From assembly GCA_023382655.1 (NCBI GenBank), contig JAHDWK010000020.1, positions 62,001 through 126,000 of the forward strand: DNA of 64,000 nt, given 5' to 3'. Both the position numbers and the translations under genes were made by a program. Positions 54,101-62,281 of this stretch are shown one piece after another. The stretch's first letter is position 1. Each line of letters begins with the position of its first letter. Origin of the DNA: Anaerolineae bacterium (GTDB taxonomy: Bacteria > Chloroflexota > Anaerolineae > Promineifilales > Promineifilaceae). Below the pieces are notes generated by a model. The model was not told where the DNA came from. It made no database searches and saw only the letters and a list, made by a program, of their open reading frames with translations.

Positions 54101-55690
54101 GCCGCCGGTGTTCGGTAATCGGTAATCGGTAATCGGTGATCGGTTACTGATTACCGATAACCGATTACCGATTACCTCTAACTCTTCGTCGCGGCCAAAC
54201 AGGCGCTCGACGCGGCGGGGTTGGCGGGTGGGTGGTTCGTAGGTGATGGCGGTGTAGATGTGGATGGGGGCGGCTTTGCCTTTGACCTGGATGAGGCCCA
54301 GGTCGGTGACTTTGAGGGCGGGGCTCAGCTGGCTGCGCACGGCCGTGTCCAGCAATAGTTGGTCAGCGGCCGCGTTTTGCATCAGGCGGGCGGACAGGTT
54401 AATGGCGTCGCCCATGGTGGTGTAGTCGTGGCGGTGGGGGGAGCCAACCGGCCCGGCAAACACGCGCCCGCCACTGATACCAATGCGCTGCATGGTGATG
54501 AAGGGCAGGCGGCCACATTCCGCCTGCAAATCCAGGGCGCAGCGGATGGCCCGTTCTTCCTGCTCTTCCACACTGCGCGGCGCGCCAAAGATGATGTGCA
54601 GCAGGCTGCCTTTGTCCCCGGTGATGAGGCGGTTGAGACGGCCGTCGTACCGCCCCACAATCTCTTGCGCCAGGCTAAAATAGCGTTGTAATTTGGCGGT
54701 AATATCCGGGTCAGCGTCGTAATCCAGCCCATGAAACTGCACAAAGAGGCTCACCACCGGCTTCAGTTCGGCCACCTGCGTTTGCCCCGCTTGCAGCGTC
54801 TCCACAATGGCGCGGGGCACATAAGCCGCCAGTTCCGCTACCAACTCTTCCGCTGTGGCCGGTCTCCCCCCTTCTGCTATGGCCGGTCTCCCCTCTTCTG
54901 CTGTGGCCGGTCTCCTGACCGTGCCACCCGGTCTTTCTGCTATGGCCGGTCTCCCCCCTTCTGCTGTGGCCGGTCTCCCGACCGTGCCACCCTCTTGCTC
55001 TCCCGACCACGCAATTTCCAGCGGCGGCCAGGGTTTGGCGCGAGCAACGCGGCGCAGTTTCCCCACCACCGCCACCCCCTCGCGCCATGCCTGCACCGTG
55101 ACCACATCCCCCACCACCTGCAAGGTGGCCGCGTCGGCCATGATGTCGCCCGGCTCGGCGTGGTGTTCATTGTCGGCCATGCGGTCCAGCGTGGCCCCGG
55201 CCAGCACATCTTCAAAGCCATAAGCAGGCAGCCCCAGGTTAAACCGTTTCACCGGGCCATACGTGAGGCCGATTTTCATGCGCAGGGTGACGGGGCCGAT
55301 GGGGGTGGGGATACGGCCGTGCTGCTGCATGACCCGCTGCATCCGTTGGGCGGCAGTGAGGGCGCGGTGGACAACGGCCGTGTGCCGGCTCCCTTTCTCT
55401 CGCCCAAACCAGACAATCAGGGCGTCGCCGCCAAACTTGATGACGCTGCCCCGGTAACGATGAATCTGGGCGATGAGCGGCGTGAAGACCGAATCCAGAG
55501 CGCGGGTCAATTCTTCCGCGCCATGATCGGCCTGTAAACCCTGGGTCAGCGCCTCTGTCAGCGGCGTAAAACCGGAAATGTCGGCGATGAGGGCCACGCC
55601 ATCGCTCGCCAGCGGCGCGCCGGTCAGGATATGATTTACCCGGTCATGAGGGATGTAGGCGGCTAAGGAGGCAATGAGGTCGGCGGTCAT
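51107..55690 (-). CDS. Tandem nucleotide cyclase / STAND ATPase / oligopeptide-binding fusion
   Basis: About 1527 residues without signal peptide or membrane helix. Cyclase 1 (30-215) has Asp37 in LIADISGFT and Asp89 in FGGDA. A translated REP stretch follows (231-282). Cyclase 2 (about 312-490) has Gln where the first Asp belongs but keeps GDKG. A STAND ATPase follows (Walker A GEVGQGKT near 535; LVLDDVQWAD), preceded by a translated heptamer repeat (505-527). After an alpha-helical region, residues from about 1025 to the end are a complete SBP family 5 (OppA/DppA) domain: LFEGLVEV, LRPNLQWSDGHPLTAHDF, LVSNGPFQL and YYLQAYG. The sensor domain is thus intracellular. The ATG matches the paralogue at 20440. 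Confidence 0.9.
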   Translation of the reverse strand: MTADLIASLAAYIPHDRVNHILTGAPLASDGVALIADISGFTPLTEALTQGLQADHGAEELTRALDSVFTPLIAQIHRYRGSVIKFGGDALIVWFGREKGSRHTAVVHRALTAAQRMQRVMQQHGRIPTPIGPVTLRMKIGLTYGPVKRFNLGLPAYGFEDVLAGATLDRMADNEHHAEPGDIMADAATLQVVGDVVTVQAWREGVAVVGKLRRVARAKPWPPLEIAWSGEQEGGTVGRPATAEGGRPAIAERPGGTVRRPATAEEGRPAIAEGGRPATAEELVAELAAYVPRAIVETLQAGQTQVAELKPVVSLFVQFHGLDYDADPDITAKLQRYFSLAQEIVGRYDGRLNRLITGDKGSLLHIIFGAPRSVEEQEERAIRCALDLQAECGRLPFITMQRIGISGGRVFAGPVGSPHRHDYTTMGDAINLSARLMQNAAADQLLLDTAVRSQLSPALKVTDLGLIQVKGKAAPIHIYTAITYEPPTRQPRRVERLFGRDEELEVIGNRLSVISNRSPITDYRLPNTGGILAIIGEVGQGKTLLLDNVRTETEAAWQSDRTGGIWASGISLAYGHTITGYLFIELLRDLLNLPPAATPHQTSQRLRDFCAELFGAARLESVYPYLAAFMNLPLPDEVAARLEGLAGESRRWQLFELIPDLLRQLCRHYPVVLVLDDVQWADPTSLQLVERIAPLTAELPLLLLLALRPEMETRAWEMVWGWDTAVLPLTRLTLAPLSAAAAAALITTQAPHLPPPVVDYLVAKGGGNPLFLVELVRTLQLTRADDLAQVELDALDLPNSVQGLLLAQLDRLAVETRHTLQLAAVIGKTFLDQVLARISTAEQQVDNLLAELEGQDYIRPDQADLGAAHTFRHALIQEGAYSTLLHERRRAYHRQVAEAFEQLFPAAIAEQVAFLAYHWEQAEALDKAIYYYSHTADQSRLLYANEEAEALYHKILAMLGQTDTAVDISTIEQQAKIYLKLAQIRSNSLDFSKAQDYYEMAFTLFERARLTIESAQPEGIPSDEERLFHWGIIKKYAHFDPGKADARETSQLLANLFEGLVEVDDEWNLIPAVAQRWEVLAGGKQYLFRLRPNLQWSDGHPLTAHDFVFAWRRNLDPQTEANLAYQLFLVAGAAAFYHGQTADPALIGIKAIDDLTLEISLESPSHYFLYLLADPITYPQPAHLIQQAGSRWSEPQNLVSNGPFQLKIGESGRQSDDGSDEEIRLVRNPTYHRFMAGNLENIVLKFIHPGFEEYLAGHIDWCRVDDQADLFTHYPAETYLVQDLSTFILGFACHCPPFDRPLLRRAFAQSIDKKALVQSVWNGVQRAAAGGLAPPGMAGHSPEISLPFAVQTAKTLLEKSLPDGLAILPDIRLVAPSGFKQTPAFLVENWREHLGVDVTVLENVPSVEALSLMQQGAAHMVLMGIGLDYPDPNDILSIAGQTEGPFSGLGWDVEQFNTIIERIPGVTDHQERLNLYHQADRVLVAETAVMVPLYYLQAYGLLRAGFTLTGASKIVRGGIKFKNVVAA
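54111..54180. repeat. Heptamer repeat in frame inside a gene
   Basis: Four CGGTAATC-type units (one CGGTGATC) are followed by the complementary CCGATAA and CCGATTAC units. It is a multiple of three in frame and is translated as IGNRLSVISNRSPITDYRL just before the Walker A of the STAND domain. The same word family occurs between genes at 30100, 33154 and 43310. Confidence 0.85.
54855..54990. repeat. REP elements in frame inside a gene
   Basis: Two full 25-base REP palindromes (54903-54927 and 54966-54990) and three half units starting GTGGCCGGTCTCC or ATGGCCGGTCTCC. They are translated as repeats of GRPATAEE and GRPAIAE in the linker between the two cyclase domains. The REP is the one near the RAYT gene at 24901. 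Confidence 0.88.
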
Positions 55691-55839
55691 GGGTGTTACT
55701 GTAGCAAAAGAACGGGGGAGAACCAAGTGTTGTTGATTGACAAAACGGCCGTTTTCCTTCATATTTTGGGCAACTTATCCACTCGCGCGGCAGACGATCG
55801 TAGCTGTTCCTGTCGCCCAACAACATAAGGAGCTAAAAG

Positions 55840-55981
55840 ATGCCAACCAAATATAATGTTATTTCTCGCTGACGGCCGAAACCGTGAATGCGACCAATAT
55901 CACCAACATCAAGCCGTTGTTCTCCCCGGCAAAGAGTTCAAAAAGACGCTCAATAACGCCGAATTCCAAAAAGTTGGGTAA
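55840..55981 (+). pseudogene. Small frameshifted gene
   Basis: AAGGAG followed by ATG gives MPTKYNVISR and a stop. One base off, the frame continues without interruption as FLADGRNRECDQYHQHQAVV and then LPGKEFKKTLNNAEFQKVG. Joined, this would be a coherent 46-residue protein with a normal ribosome site, so one base seems to have been gained. The family is not recognised. Alternatively it is chance. Confidence 0.4.
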
Positions 55982-55991
55982 AAACCAAAGG

Positions 55992-56018
55992 TGCGACGCA
56001 CTTTTGAAGTGCGTCGCA
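55992..56018. repeat. Perfect 12-base hairpin
   Basis: TGCGACGCACTT and AAGTGCGTCGCA with a three-base loop. It is not followed by a T-run. It lies between the small broken gene and the end of the Avs-like gene and may mark the edge of the inserted island. Confidence 0.6.
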
Positions 56019-56138
56019 TCTGGGCGGTAAAAAAGTTCTTTAAGCAACTTTTCTGATTAACTTAAAGAAGGTGGTTGTGATCTACAAAACAGTAGTCGGA
56101 AATGATGGAAGTTTAGAAAAATGAGTGGATGGAAACGA

Positions 56139-59100
56139 TTAATCCCGTTCTTGGGGGGAATGGAATCGAGGCGTGATATCACCTTCAAGTCGTCCATCTT
56201 TTATCCGATAAGCACCATTTATTTCCAGACGTCCTTTCCAGTCATCATCTCTAAATCCGCCCCCTATTAATTGTTTCTCACCCAAGATTGTCCACAAAAT
56301 CGCCAAGTTGTTTTCTTTCAAGAATTCTAGAAAAGCATCCCAATCAATCAAGGTCAGGCTAGGCCCTTTATTTTGTACTGACGGATCAAAAACAATCAAC
56401 TTACCAGACCTATCAAAATATTGACCTTCAACCCCTTGCCAGTGGAGTTTCATCTGTTCAACTATGTACTGGTTTGGAAGGCTGATACTTATTCCTGCAT
56501 CTACTGAGCAATCATAACCACTATCATCTTTAGCACATCTATCCGTCGTCGGCATGATAGGCTTGGGAATACGACCATATGGTTCGCCCTTTTGCCAACC
56601 AATTGTCCGCATGTAAGGATCATTGTAGTATTCATAAGCGGGAGACCAGTAGAATTCGCCCAGAAAAACTTCATTGTAGAGTGCGCTTGTTTCGGGCATC
56701 CATCGCCCCATGTAATTCTGCTCCTTTGCCCAAGTGAGCAATTCATCTATGTCGTCATTATTGACAAGATAACTTCGGAGTATGTACCAAATCTGACGGC
56801 GGGACAGATCATACTTATCTTCTTCTGGCGGCGTTGGTTGTTCCCATTGGTAATGACCATTAAGAGCTAACCATTTAGAATCATCTTTTGGATTTACAAC
56901 TTTAATGAGAGTCTTGATCTCAGGCAAATCACTAAATGCTTGTAACCAATCAACATCTTCTACTAAGGCTTCCCATGAATTGTAGTTGTTCGGAAACCAC
57001 CATGTAGTGGAATGTATCTTCCAACCATCACCCCATCCGGTTTCTTTTATGATACAAGATGGATCTATATCTCGGATATTGAGTTGCCATGGCCCATTGT
57101 ACTGATGTTTATATTGATCTTCGGAATACTCATCCCGAAACTGAAAATTGTCCGCTAACCTTGCCAGAAACTCGTGATAAGCTATCCACTGATATTTCTT
57201 CCCAATACGTTCAGCCTTTCGCGCCTCTCTATAATTATTTTGATTCCGATGTCTATCAAACGAACCGAATCGCTTAACCGTCCAACCCAGATCGAATACT
57301 CGCTTTACAATCCATCTTTGCGCAAGCGATAAATCAAAATACGGTGGCTCTACTCTCAGAAAAGGATCATTAAGATATGGAATAATGTCAGCTTCAAAAA
57401 TTTCTTTCTGGGTTGAGTTCAATGTTTGAATAAAACCACCTTTGACCGATTGCAGGTCTGCCGCAATTTCGTTTATGGCCGTAATATCAACTTCATCCGC
57501 AAATCGTTGAGCAACATGTGGAATCTCATCATCTTCTTTCCCATTGTTCAAGTAGTTAAACAAGATTTCCTGTTCATTTGAGGCAAGTTTTTCAAGAAAT
57601 GATTCCATCAATTTGCTTAATTCATCTTGTCCTTGTTTCTGCTGAATTTGATACTGTTGCCAGGCCTTATATTGTTTTTTTGATAAGGAACTAATGAAAG
57701 AAGTGAACTTTTCTTTCGAAGATTGCCATTTTGGTTCGCTAAGAGGAAGTGATAGCCAACTTGAAGGCTTGAAATTTGTACCAATTATGTAGCGACTGAA
57801 ATCACCCATGTTCATCACTGAAGAATATATTCCCATTCCCCCACGTTCAGCTTCTGGTGTATCTTTCCAATAATTGCTGGGTTTGATTTCTTCGGATTCT
57901 GGAAGTCTTGAAAACCATTCACTCCCATATGGCGGTCGAATTCTATCTACCTCGATTTCCAATTCTATCCCCCTGTACAGAGCATATTCGATGACGCCAC
58001 GAGCATAATCACGTAGTAGGATGTGAGGTGGAGGCGTATTATCCCGAAAAATCCATTCATAAATCTTCTGTGCCAAACCTTCAATTTGGGTATCATTAAC
58101 ACTTCGCAAAGCGCAACCATAGGCGACTGCATATAGCCGTTCGGATATATAAGGATCATTCACATTCCGAAACTGCTCTAGCACCTTTGACAAAACATGA
58201 AGGCGACTTGTAAAGAGATTGACCAAGGCTTTTGTAGCCCTATCACGCAAGAAGCGGTTGGATGTCGCCAAAAACCAAGTCAATGCCACTCCGCAAAGGC
58301 GAATTGATTCATCATCAATATGATGCTTATTTTCGGGTGACCAAGCCCAATCTACCAACCGATCTACGGCATCATGTGCCCCATATTGGTAATGCAGAAA
58401 GATAGACCACCAAGCATCTCGTTCCGCCATCTCATCTTTTATCAACCGCGCATGAAGAAACTCTGCATTATAAGGGTGGTCAAGGTTAGTTGCCACAGTT
58501 AGCAATGCGTTGAGTATCTGATCATTTGCGTCAGATCTCTGGCTGGCATACTTGTTAAGATAATCGCGTGTGACATCCACAATAGCCTTTGGGTTTCGCC
58601 AAATTAGACTCTGAATAAAGCCTTGTCCAACATAATAGAAGTCTGCCATCATTGGTGCGACTTCAGGCAGTTCTTTGCCGATTAACTCTGGCATTTGGAT
58701 GCATAAAGCTTCAATCGCTCCCCTGTGCCGCCACTCCTTCTCAGTTAGAAAAGCCAATGGCTGACCGGGCATAAAGGCTTGTTCTGGTGAATTAATATCA
58801 AGGTGTTTATCGAGCAGATGATTGACGATAATATGATCAGAAAACTTTTCATACGCAAATTGAACAACTTCGACCCATTCATCTTGCCCTAGAAAACGGC
58901 CGTTTTTAACTAAAACCCCCTCTGAAATGAGATGTCTATAAAGAGAGTTTTCATAATTTCGTCCAGGTAAAATTTGATTAATAATCTGTTCTGCATTGTC
59001 TAGCAGTAGCCAATCTTCTTTTTTATCGGCCATCGCTTCAGCAAGTCGATCAAGCGCTTGCCAGACGATTTGACGTCCAAAGTCAAAACCACAATACTCA

Positions 59101-60797
59101 GACTGGGAAAGTTTCTTGTTGACCGTACCAATAAAGAATTTGAAAACGGCCGTAATGCCATGCAACCCAACAGGAAACTTCGATTGATTGCTTTCATGCA
59201 GCCCTTTACATAGCAGTTTTAGAAAAAGCGGATTCTGAAATTCTGGAATTAATAGTGGGACAGAAGGTTGTTCAATTCCATAAAAGTCAAAAAATGTGCG
59301 AGCAGCCTGATATTCATGTTCAGCAAAACCAAGATGTTCAGCCCGAATAAGCTCCTTATCTACCAACTCATCGGCGATGACAACATGTTCATAAGAGGAA
59401 CGCACACTTACTGCTAGGCTGATCCAGGGATAGCGCGTAAGAGTTTGTAATAAAGCGGGTAGATGACTGGGCCAAATTTTCTTGCCCTCACCCTCATTCA
59501 AAGCATCGATCATTATGAGTGCTTTTGAGTTTCTTGCCTGGGCAACGGCCTGGAGTGCTCCTAAAAAATCATCTCTAGTTCTTGTTTCCGGCAAACCTAA
59601 TTGATGCATTATTTGGGACCACGGCTCTGCTTGTGTAAATCGCTGCCCCATTAGCAAAATAGTAGGTAAACCGTTAGCAATTCGCCTTTTCGCAATATCA
59701 CAAAACAGATGGGTCTTTCCCTGTCCTGCTTCTCCGCATAAGAGTAACGCTGGTAAATTACAAAGTTTAGCTTGTAAGCCTTCAGAGAAATCACGCAAGT
59801 CACGTATATTTCGGTTAAATCGGTGAATATAACCGCTTATATCTCTGTATCTCCGGTCTTCATTAGAGTGTGAGGGCTTTTCTTCTTGCCCCTTTCTCTC
59901 ATCCGTCGCATGTTTTTCAAGTTCTTCTAATTGTTCCAGACAATCATATGCTGTCTGAAGGACTTGATCTGCTTGTTTATTAACAAGGGGCCATGGAATT
60001 GGATCAATTAAGGATTTATCAAGTTCGAGTAAGGTGGCGAACAAAAGTTGCACATTTTCATCCAAAGCAGATGCCAATATATCCGTTTTCCCCCCCAGAT
60101 TCTGAAGGCGGATCCAAGAATAGTCCTTTTTTGTATCCCGAAGCATGTGCTTGATCCGTATGAAAAACTCAGAAGTACGTCCTAAGCCTTCAAAAAGTTG
60201 AGCGACAGGAAGATCAACATGGATTTCAGGTGTATAACGAGGACCAGCAACTTGGATTGATTCTTGAAGCCGGTCTTTAAACCAAGATTGGCTGAAAAAT
60301 TCTTTGCCAAACCAAAAGAAAAATCGGCCCCGATGTTCTTCGCGACTCAATCGTTCCAGAATTTGATAACTTCCCCAATATTCAAACTGAACATTCATTC
60401 CCCCATTAGTAGCCCAACCAGACCATTTTGTTACTCGGTTATTCCACTTATCTAGCAGCGATTCTTGTCCAGCGATACGAGCATCTGGGAAATCTAAAGG
60501 AAGGCATACTGTATACTTTACGAGGTTGGAATGTTTTTTCAGAGCAGTTTTTACAGAATGATCTAGCTGAGACCATTGGCTTTTTCCCATTGAGAGGAAA
60601 TATTTCGCCTGCCATCCCCATTCGTTTTTATCTGGCGAGGTGGTGAAACATTCGACGCCAGCGTCCGGTGTGCCTTTGCGAATAAAAGTAGAACCTACTG
60701 GTTTTTCATACTCAGCTAGCTGACAACAAAGCTCTTCAAACGCACTATTTTGCGATCCGTCCAGCGAGCGAAGATTATGCCAATCAATATTAGACAT
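56139..60797 (-). CDS. Avs-like STAND NTPase with N-terminal PD-(D/E)xK nuclease
   Basis: 1552 residues. The N-terminus carries a Mrr-like restriction-nuclease pattern: GTPDAGVEC (Asp45, Glu49) and WGWQAKYF (Gln63-x-Lys65). RYTPEIHVDLP (188-198) precedes the NTPase. Walker A is GEAGQGKT (355-362) and Walker B ALIMIDALNEGEG (Asp431), followed by LAVSVRSSYE. These words, as I recall them, are typical of the AVAST (Avs) antiphage proteins. The C-terminal 900 residues are helical and presumably recognise a phage protein. On activation the nuclease would degrade DNA. Low G+C and only two ACGGCCGT in 4.7 kb indicate transfer. The ATG after AGAAAGG at proper spacing is used. Confidence 0.8.
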   Translation of the reverse strand: MSNIDWHNLRSLDGSQNSAFEELCCQLAEYEKPVGSTFIRKGTPDAGVECFTTSPDKNEWGWQAKYFLSMGKSQWSQLDHSVKTALKKHSNLVKYTVCLPLDFPDARIAGQESLLDKWNNRVTKWSGWATNGGMNVQFEYWGSYQILERLSREEHRGRFFFWFGKEFFSQSWFKDRLQESIQVAGPRYTPEIHVDLPVAQLFEGLGRTSEFFIRIKHMLRDTKKDYSWIRLQNLGGKTDILASALDENVQLLFATLLELDKSLIDPIPWPLVNKQADQVLQTAYDCLEQLEELEKHATDERKGQEEKPSHSNEDRRYRDISGYIHRFNRNIRDLRDFSEGLQAKLCNLPALLLCGEAGQGKTHLFCDIAKRRIANGLPTILLMGQRFTQAEPWSQIMHQLGLPETRTRDDFLGALQAVAQARNSKALIMIDALNEGEGKKIWPSHLPALLQTLTRYPWISLAVSVRSSYEHVVIADELVDKELIRAEHLGFAEHEYQAARTFFDFYGIEQPSVPLLIPEFQNPLFLKLLCKGLHESNQSKFPVGLHGITAVFKFFIGTVNKKLSQSEYCGFDFGRQIVWQALDRLAEAMADKKEDWLLLDNAEQIINQILPGRNYENSLYRHLISEGVLVKNGRFLGQDEWVEVVQFAYEKFSDHIIVNHLLDKHLDINSPEQAFMPGQPLAFLTEKEWRHRGAIEALCIQMPELIGKELPEVAPMMADFYYVGQGFIQSLIWRNPKAIVDVTRDYLNKYASQRSDANDQILNALLTVATNLDHPYNAEFLHARLIKDEMAERDAWWSIFLHYQYGAHDAVDRLVDWAWSPENKHHIDDESIRLCGVALTWFLATSNRFLRDRATKALVNLFTSRLHVLSKVLEQFRNVNDPYISERLYAVAYGCALRSVNDTQIEGLAQKIYEWIFRDNTPPPHILLRDYARGVIEYALYRGIELEIEVDRIRPPYGSEWFSRLPESEEIKPSNYWKDTPEAERGGMGIYSSVMNMGDFSRYIIGTNFKPSSWLSLPLSEPKWQSSKEKFTSFISSLSKKQYKAWQQYQIQQKQGQDELSKLMESFLEKLASNEQEILFNYLNNGKEDDEIPHVAQRFADEVDITAINEIAADLQSVKGGFIQTLNSTQKEIFEADIIPYLNDPFLRVEPPYFDLSLAQRWIVKRVFDLGWTVKRFGSFDRHRNQNNYREARKAERIGKKYQWIAYHEFLARLADNFQFRDEYSEDQYKHQYNGPWQLNIRDIDPSCIIKETGWGDGWKIHSTTWWFPNNYNSWEALVEDVDWLQAFSDLPEIKTLIKVVNPKDDSKWLALNGHYQWEQPTPPEEDKYDLSRRQIWYILRSYLVNNDDIDELLTWAKEQNYMGRWMPETSALYNEVFLGEFYWSPAYEYYNDPYMRTIGWQKGEPYGRIPKPIMPTTDRCAKDDSGYDCSVDAGISISLPNQYIVEQMKLHWQGVEGQYFDRSGKLIVFDPSVQNKGPSLTLIDWDAFLEFLKENNLAILWTILGEKQLIGGGFRDDDWKGRLEINGAYRIKDGRLEGDITPRFHSPQERD

Positions 60798-60914
60798 CTT
60801 GAACATCCTTTCTCATTTTACTGTAAAGGGCTATTCAATTGTATATCCTTGCACGAGTAAACGCGATTGATAACAGAAATATTAAAAGCCCCTGCTATAA
60901 CACAATCTGCCCTG

Positions 60915-60996
60915 ACGGCCGTGACCGTCTCACAACCCACCAGGATGCTGTGCCCACTGTGCCCCATTTGGCAACGGCCGTCAGCAGATAAACGGA
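60915..60996. repeat. 82-base dispersed repeat, copy A
   Basis: It begins and nearly ends with ACGGCCGT and contains TCTCACAACCC and TGCTGTGCCCAC. An 82-base copy with about 12 differences lies at 62272. A shorter third piece (the end, with GATAAACGGATGGGGGG) lies at 26445-26475. Confidence 0.8.
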
Positions 60997-61140
60997 GCTA
61001 TCTGCCACCAGACATCTGATTTCTCATAGCATGTGAACGGGAAGGGAGAGAGGGGGTACGGCCAAATATTTTGTCTTCGCAATTGATAAGCAACTTCAAA
61101 TTCAGCTTTGTGTATTTACACATTGTATGTACAATTGGTC

Positions 61141-61431
61141 ATGCGTTACGAGTGGGACGAAAACAAACGGCAACTCAATCTGCACAAACATGGTCTTGAT
61201 TTTCAAGATGCCCATGAAATCTTTAGCAGCCCTTTATTAGTCCAACTCGATACACGCCAGGATTATGGAGAAGACCGTTGGGTGGCTATCGGTTTTCTCC
61301 GATATCGGGTGGTTGTTATTGTTTATACAGAAGATGATGCGCAAGATGTCCGGCGCATCATCTCCCTGAGGAAGGCTTTGAGTTATGAGCAAAAACGCTT
61401 TGAAGAATATCTCGCAGACCGATTGGGATAA
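61141..61431 (+). CDS. brnT: BrnT-family toxin
   Basis: A 96-residue protein with the family pattern MRYEWDENKRQLNLHKHGLDFQDAHEIF, then EDRWVAIGFLRYRVVVIVYTED and VRRIISLRKAL. BrnT is an mRNA interferase of the RelE fold. The antitoxin start lies inside its end (47 bases overlap). The ATG is placed by the conserved start. Confidence 0.9.
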   Translation: MRYEWDENKRQLNLHKHGLDFQDAHEIFSSPLLVQLDTRQDYGEDRWVAIGFLRYRVVVIVYTEDDAQDVRRIISLRKALSYEQKRFEEYLADRLG

Positions 61432-61651
61432 AGTGGACGCACTCATAGATGAGGAAATTGATACCAGCGACATTCCGCCGCTGGGTGATGATTTTTTTGC
61501 CAACGCGGAACTCCGTCTGCCCCAGGCCAAACAAACCATTACCATCCGTCTGGATAAGGACGTTTTGGAATGGTACAAAACGCAAGGCAAAGGCTACCAG
61601 ACGCGCATCAATGCCATCCTACGCAGTTATATGGAGACGCACTCCTCTTAA
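61385..61651 (+). CDS. brnA: BrnA-family antitoxin
   Basis: An 88-residue protein. The C-terminal QTITIRLDKDVLEWYKTQGKGYQTRINAILRSYM is the BrnA ribbon-helix-helix for DNA binding, and the N-terminal acidic part holds the toxin. It overlaps brnT, as is usual. It should repress the common promoter. Confidence 0.9.
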   Translation: MSKNALKNISQTDWDKVDALIDEEIDTSDIPPLGDDFFANAELRLPQAKQTITIRLDKDVLEWYKTQGKGYQTRINAILRSYMETHSS

Positions 61652-61880
61652 CAGCGTGTGTTTGGCCGTATCCCCCCCCACCTGCTCCCCTCCCTCGTCT
61701 TCATAACCAGCTTCGGTCTGTTTGTGTTGGCGGCAGGTGTGGTACTATTGTTCGTATGGAACAGGCGCCTGCTTACCCCCTATCACCCGCTGCCACACAG
61801 CCCTGGGCGGTCACGGCCTGCGTATCAATCACCGACAGGTTGTGCTAAAATGGGGCAATCCTTGTAAATTGGAGTATAAG
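61652..61880. other. Gap between two toxin-antitoxin modules
   Basis: A 69-codon frame (61658-61867) with one hydrophobic segment starts at GTG without a ribosome site and is not accepted as a gene. Otherwise only a good ribosome site for the following DUF433 gene is seen. Confidence 0.4.
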
Positions 61881-62120
61881 ATGAGCCGAATTCAGTGGCA
61901 AGACCACATCACCATTGACCCCCACATCCACCACGGCGACCCCACGATCAAAGGAACTCGTATTCCCGTGACAATGATCATTGGCAGTCTGGCGGATGGC
62001 ATGGCACCCGCCGACATTCAGGCTGCTTATCCCCAACTTACAGAAGATGACATTCAAGCCGCGCTGGCTTGCGCCGCCGAGGTGATGCGGCAAGAACTAT
62101 TAGTGCCCTTTCCTGCATAA
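61881..62120 (+). CDS. DUF433 antitoxin, orphaned
   Basis: A 79-residue protein: ITIDPHIHHGDPTIKGTRIPVTMIIGSLADGMAPADIQAAYPQLTEDDIQAALACAAE, the DUF433 domain. TTGGAG stands six bases before the ATG. The usual DUF5615 partner gene is broken directly downstream (see 62136). It is a divergent relative of the antitoxin at 20084. Confidence 0.85.
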   Translation: MSRIQWQDHITIDPHIHHGDPTIKGTRIPVTMIIGSLADGMAPADIQAAYPQLTEDDIQAALACAAEVMRQELLVPFPA

Positions 62121-62135
62121 ACCTTTCAAATCATG

Positions 62136-62281
62136 CACATCAACTCTTACGACCGGATGAAGATGGCATCCGCCCTATGTTGAAACTTTTGGAAGATGTG
62201 TTGGAACACGTTGACCTGGAAACATTGTCCGGCACAGTAGCTGGGGCTACACCGCGTGGTTTGCGTGTGCGACGGCCGTAA
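62136..62281 (+). pseudogene. C-terminal remnant of a DUF5615-type toxin
   Basis: After the DUF433 stop a frame gives LLRPDEDGIRPMLKLLEDVLE, then HVDLETLSGTVAGATPRGLRVRRP. The pattern of a helix followed by a strand and R.R.P resembles the end of DUF5615 toxins (compare ALKDLLVTAV and LRARILPI in the intact copy). The N-terminal, catalytic part is missing. The last bases form the start of the 82-base repeat. Confidence 0.5.

Noticed and set aside
55859-56047. 62-codon frame on the minus strand
   Set aside because: It runs through the hairpin and the opposite strand of the small broken gene; no ribosome site.
61658-61867. 69-codon membrane-like frame between the toxin-antitoxin modules
   Set aside because: GTG start, no ribosome site, and Pro/Arg-rich non-natural C-terminal half.
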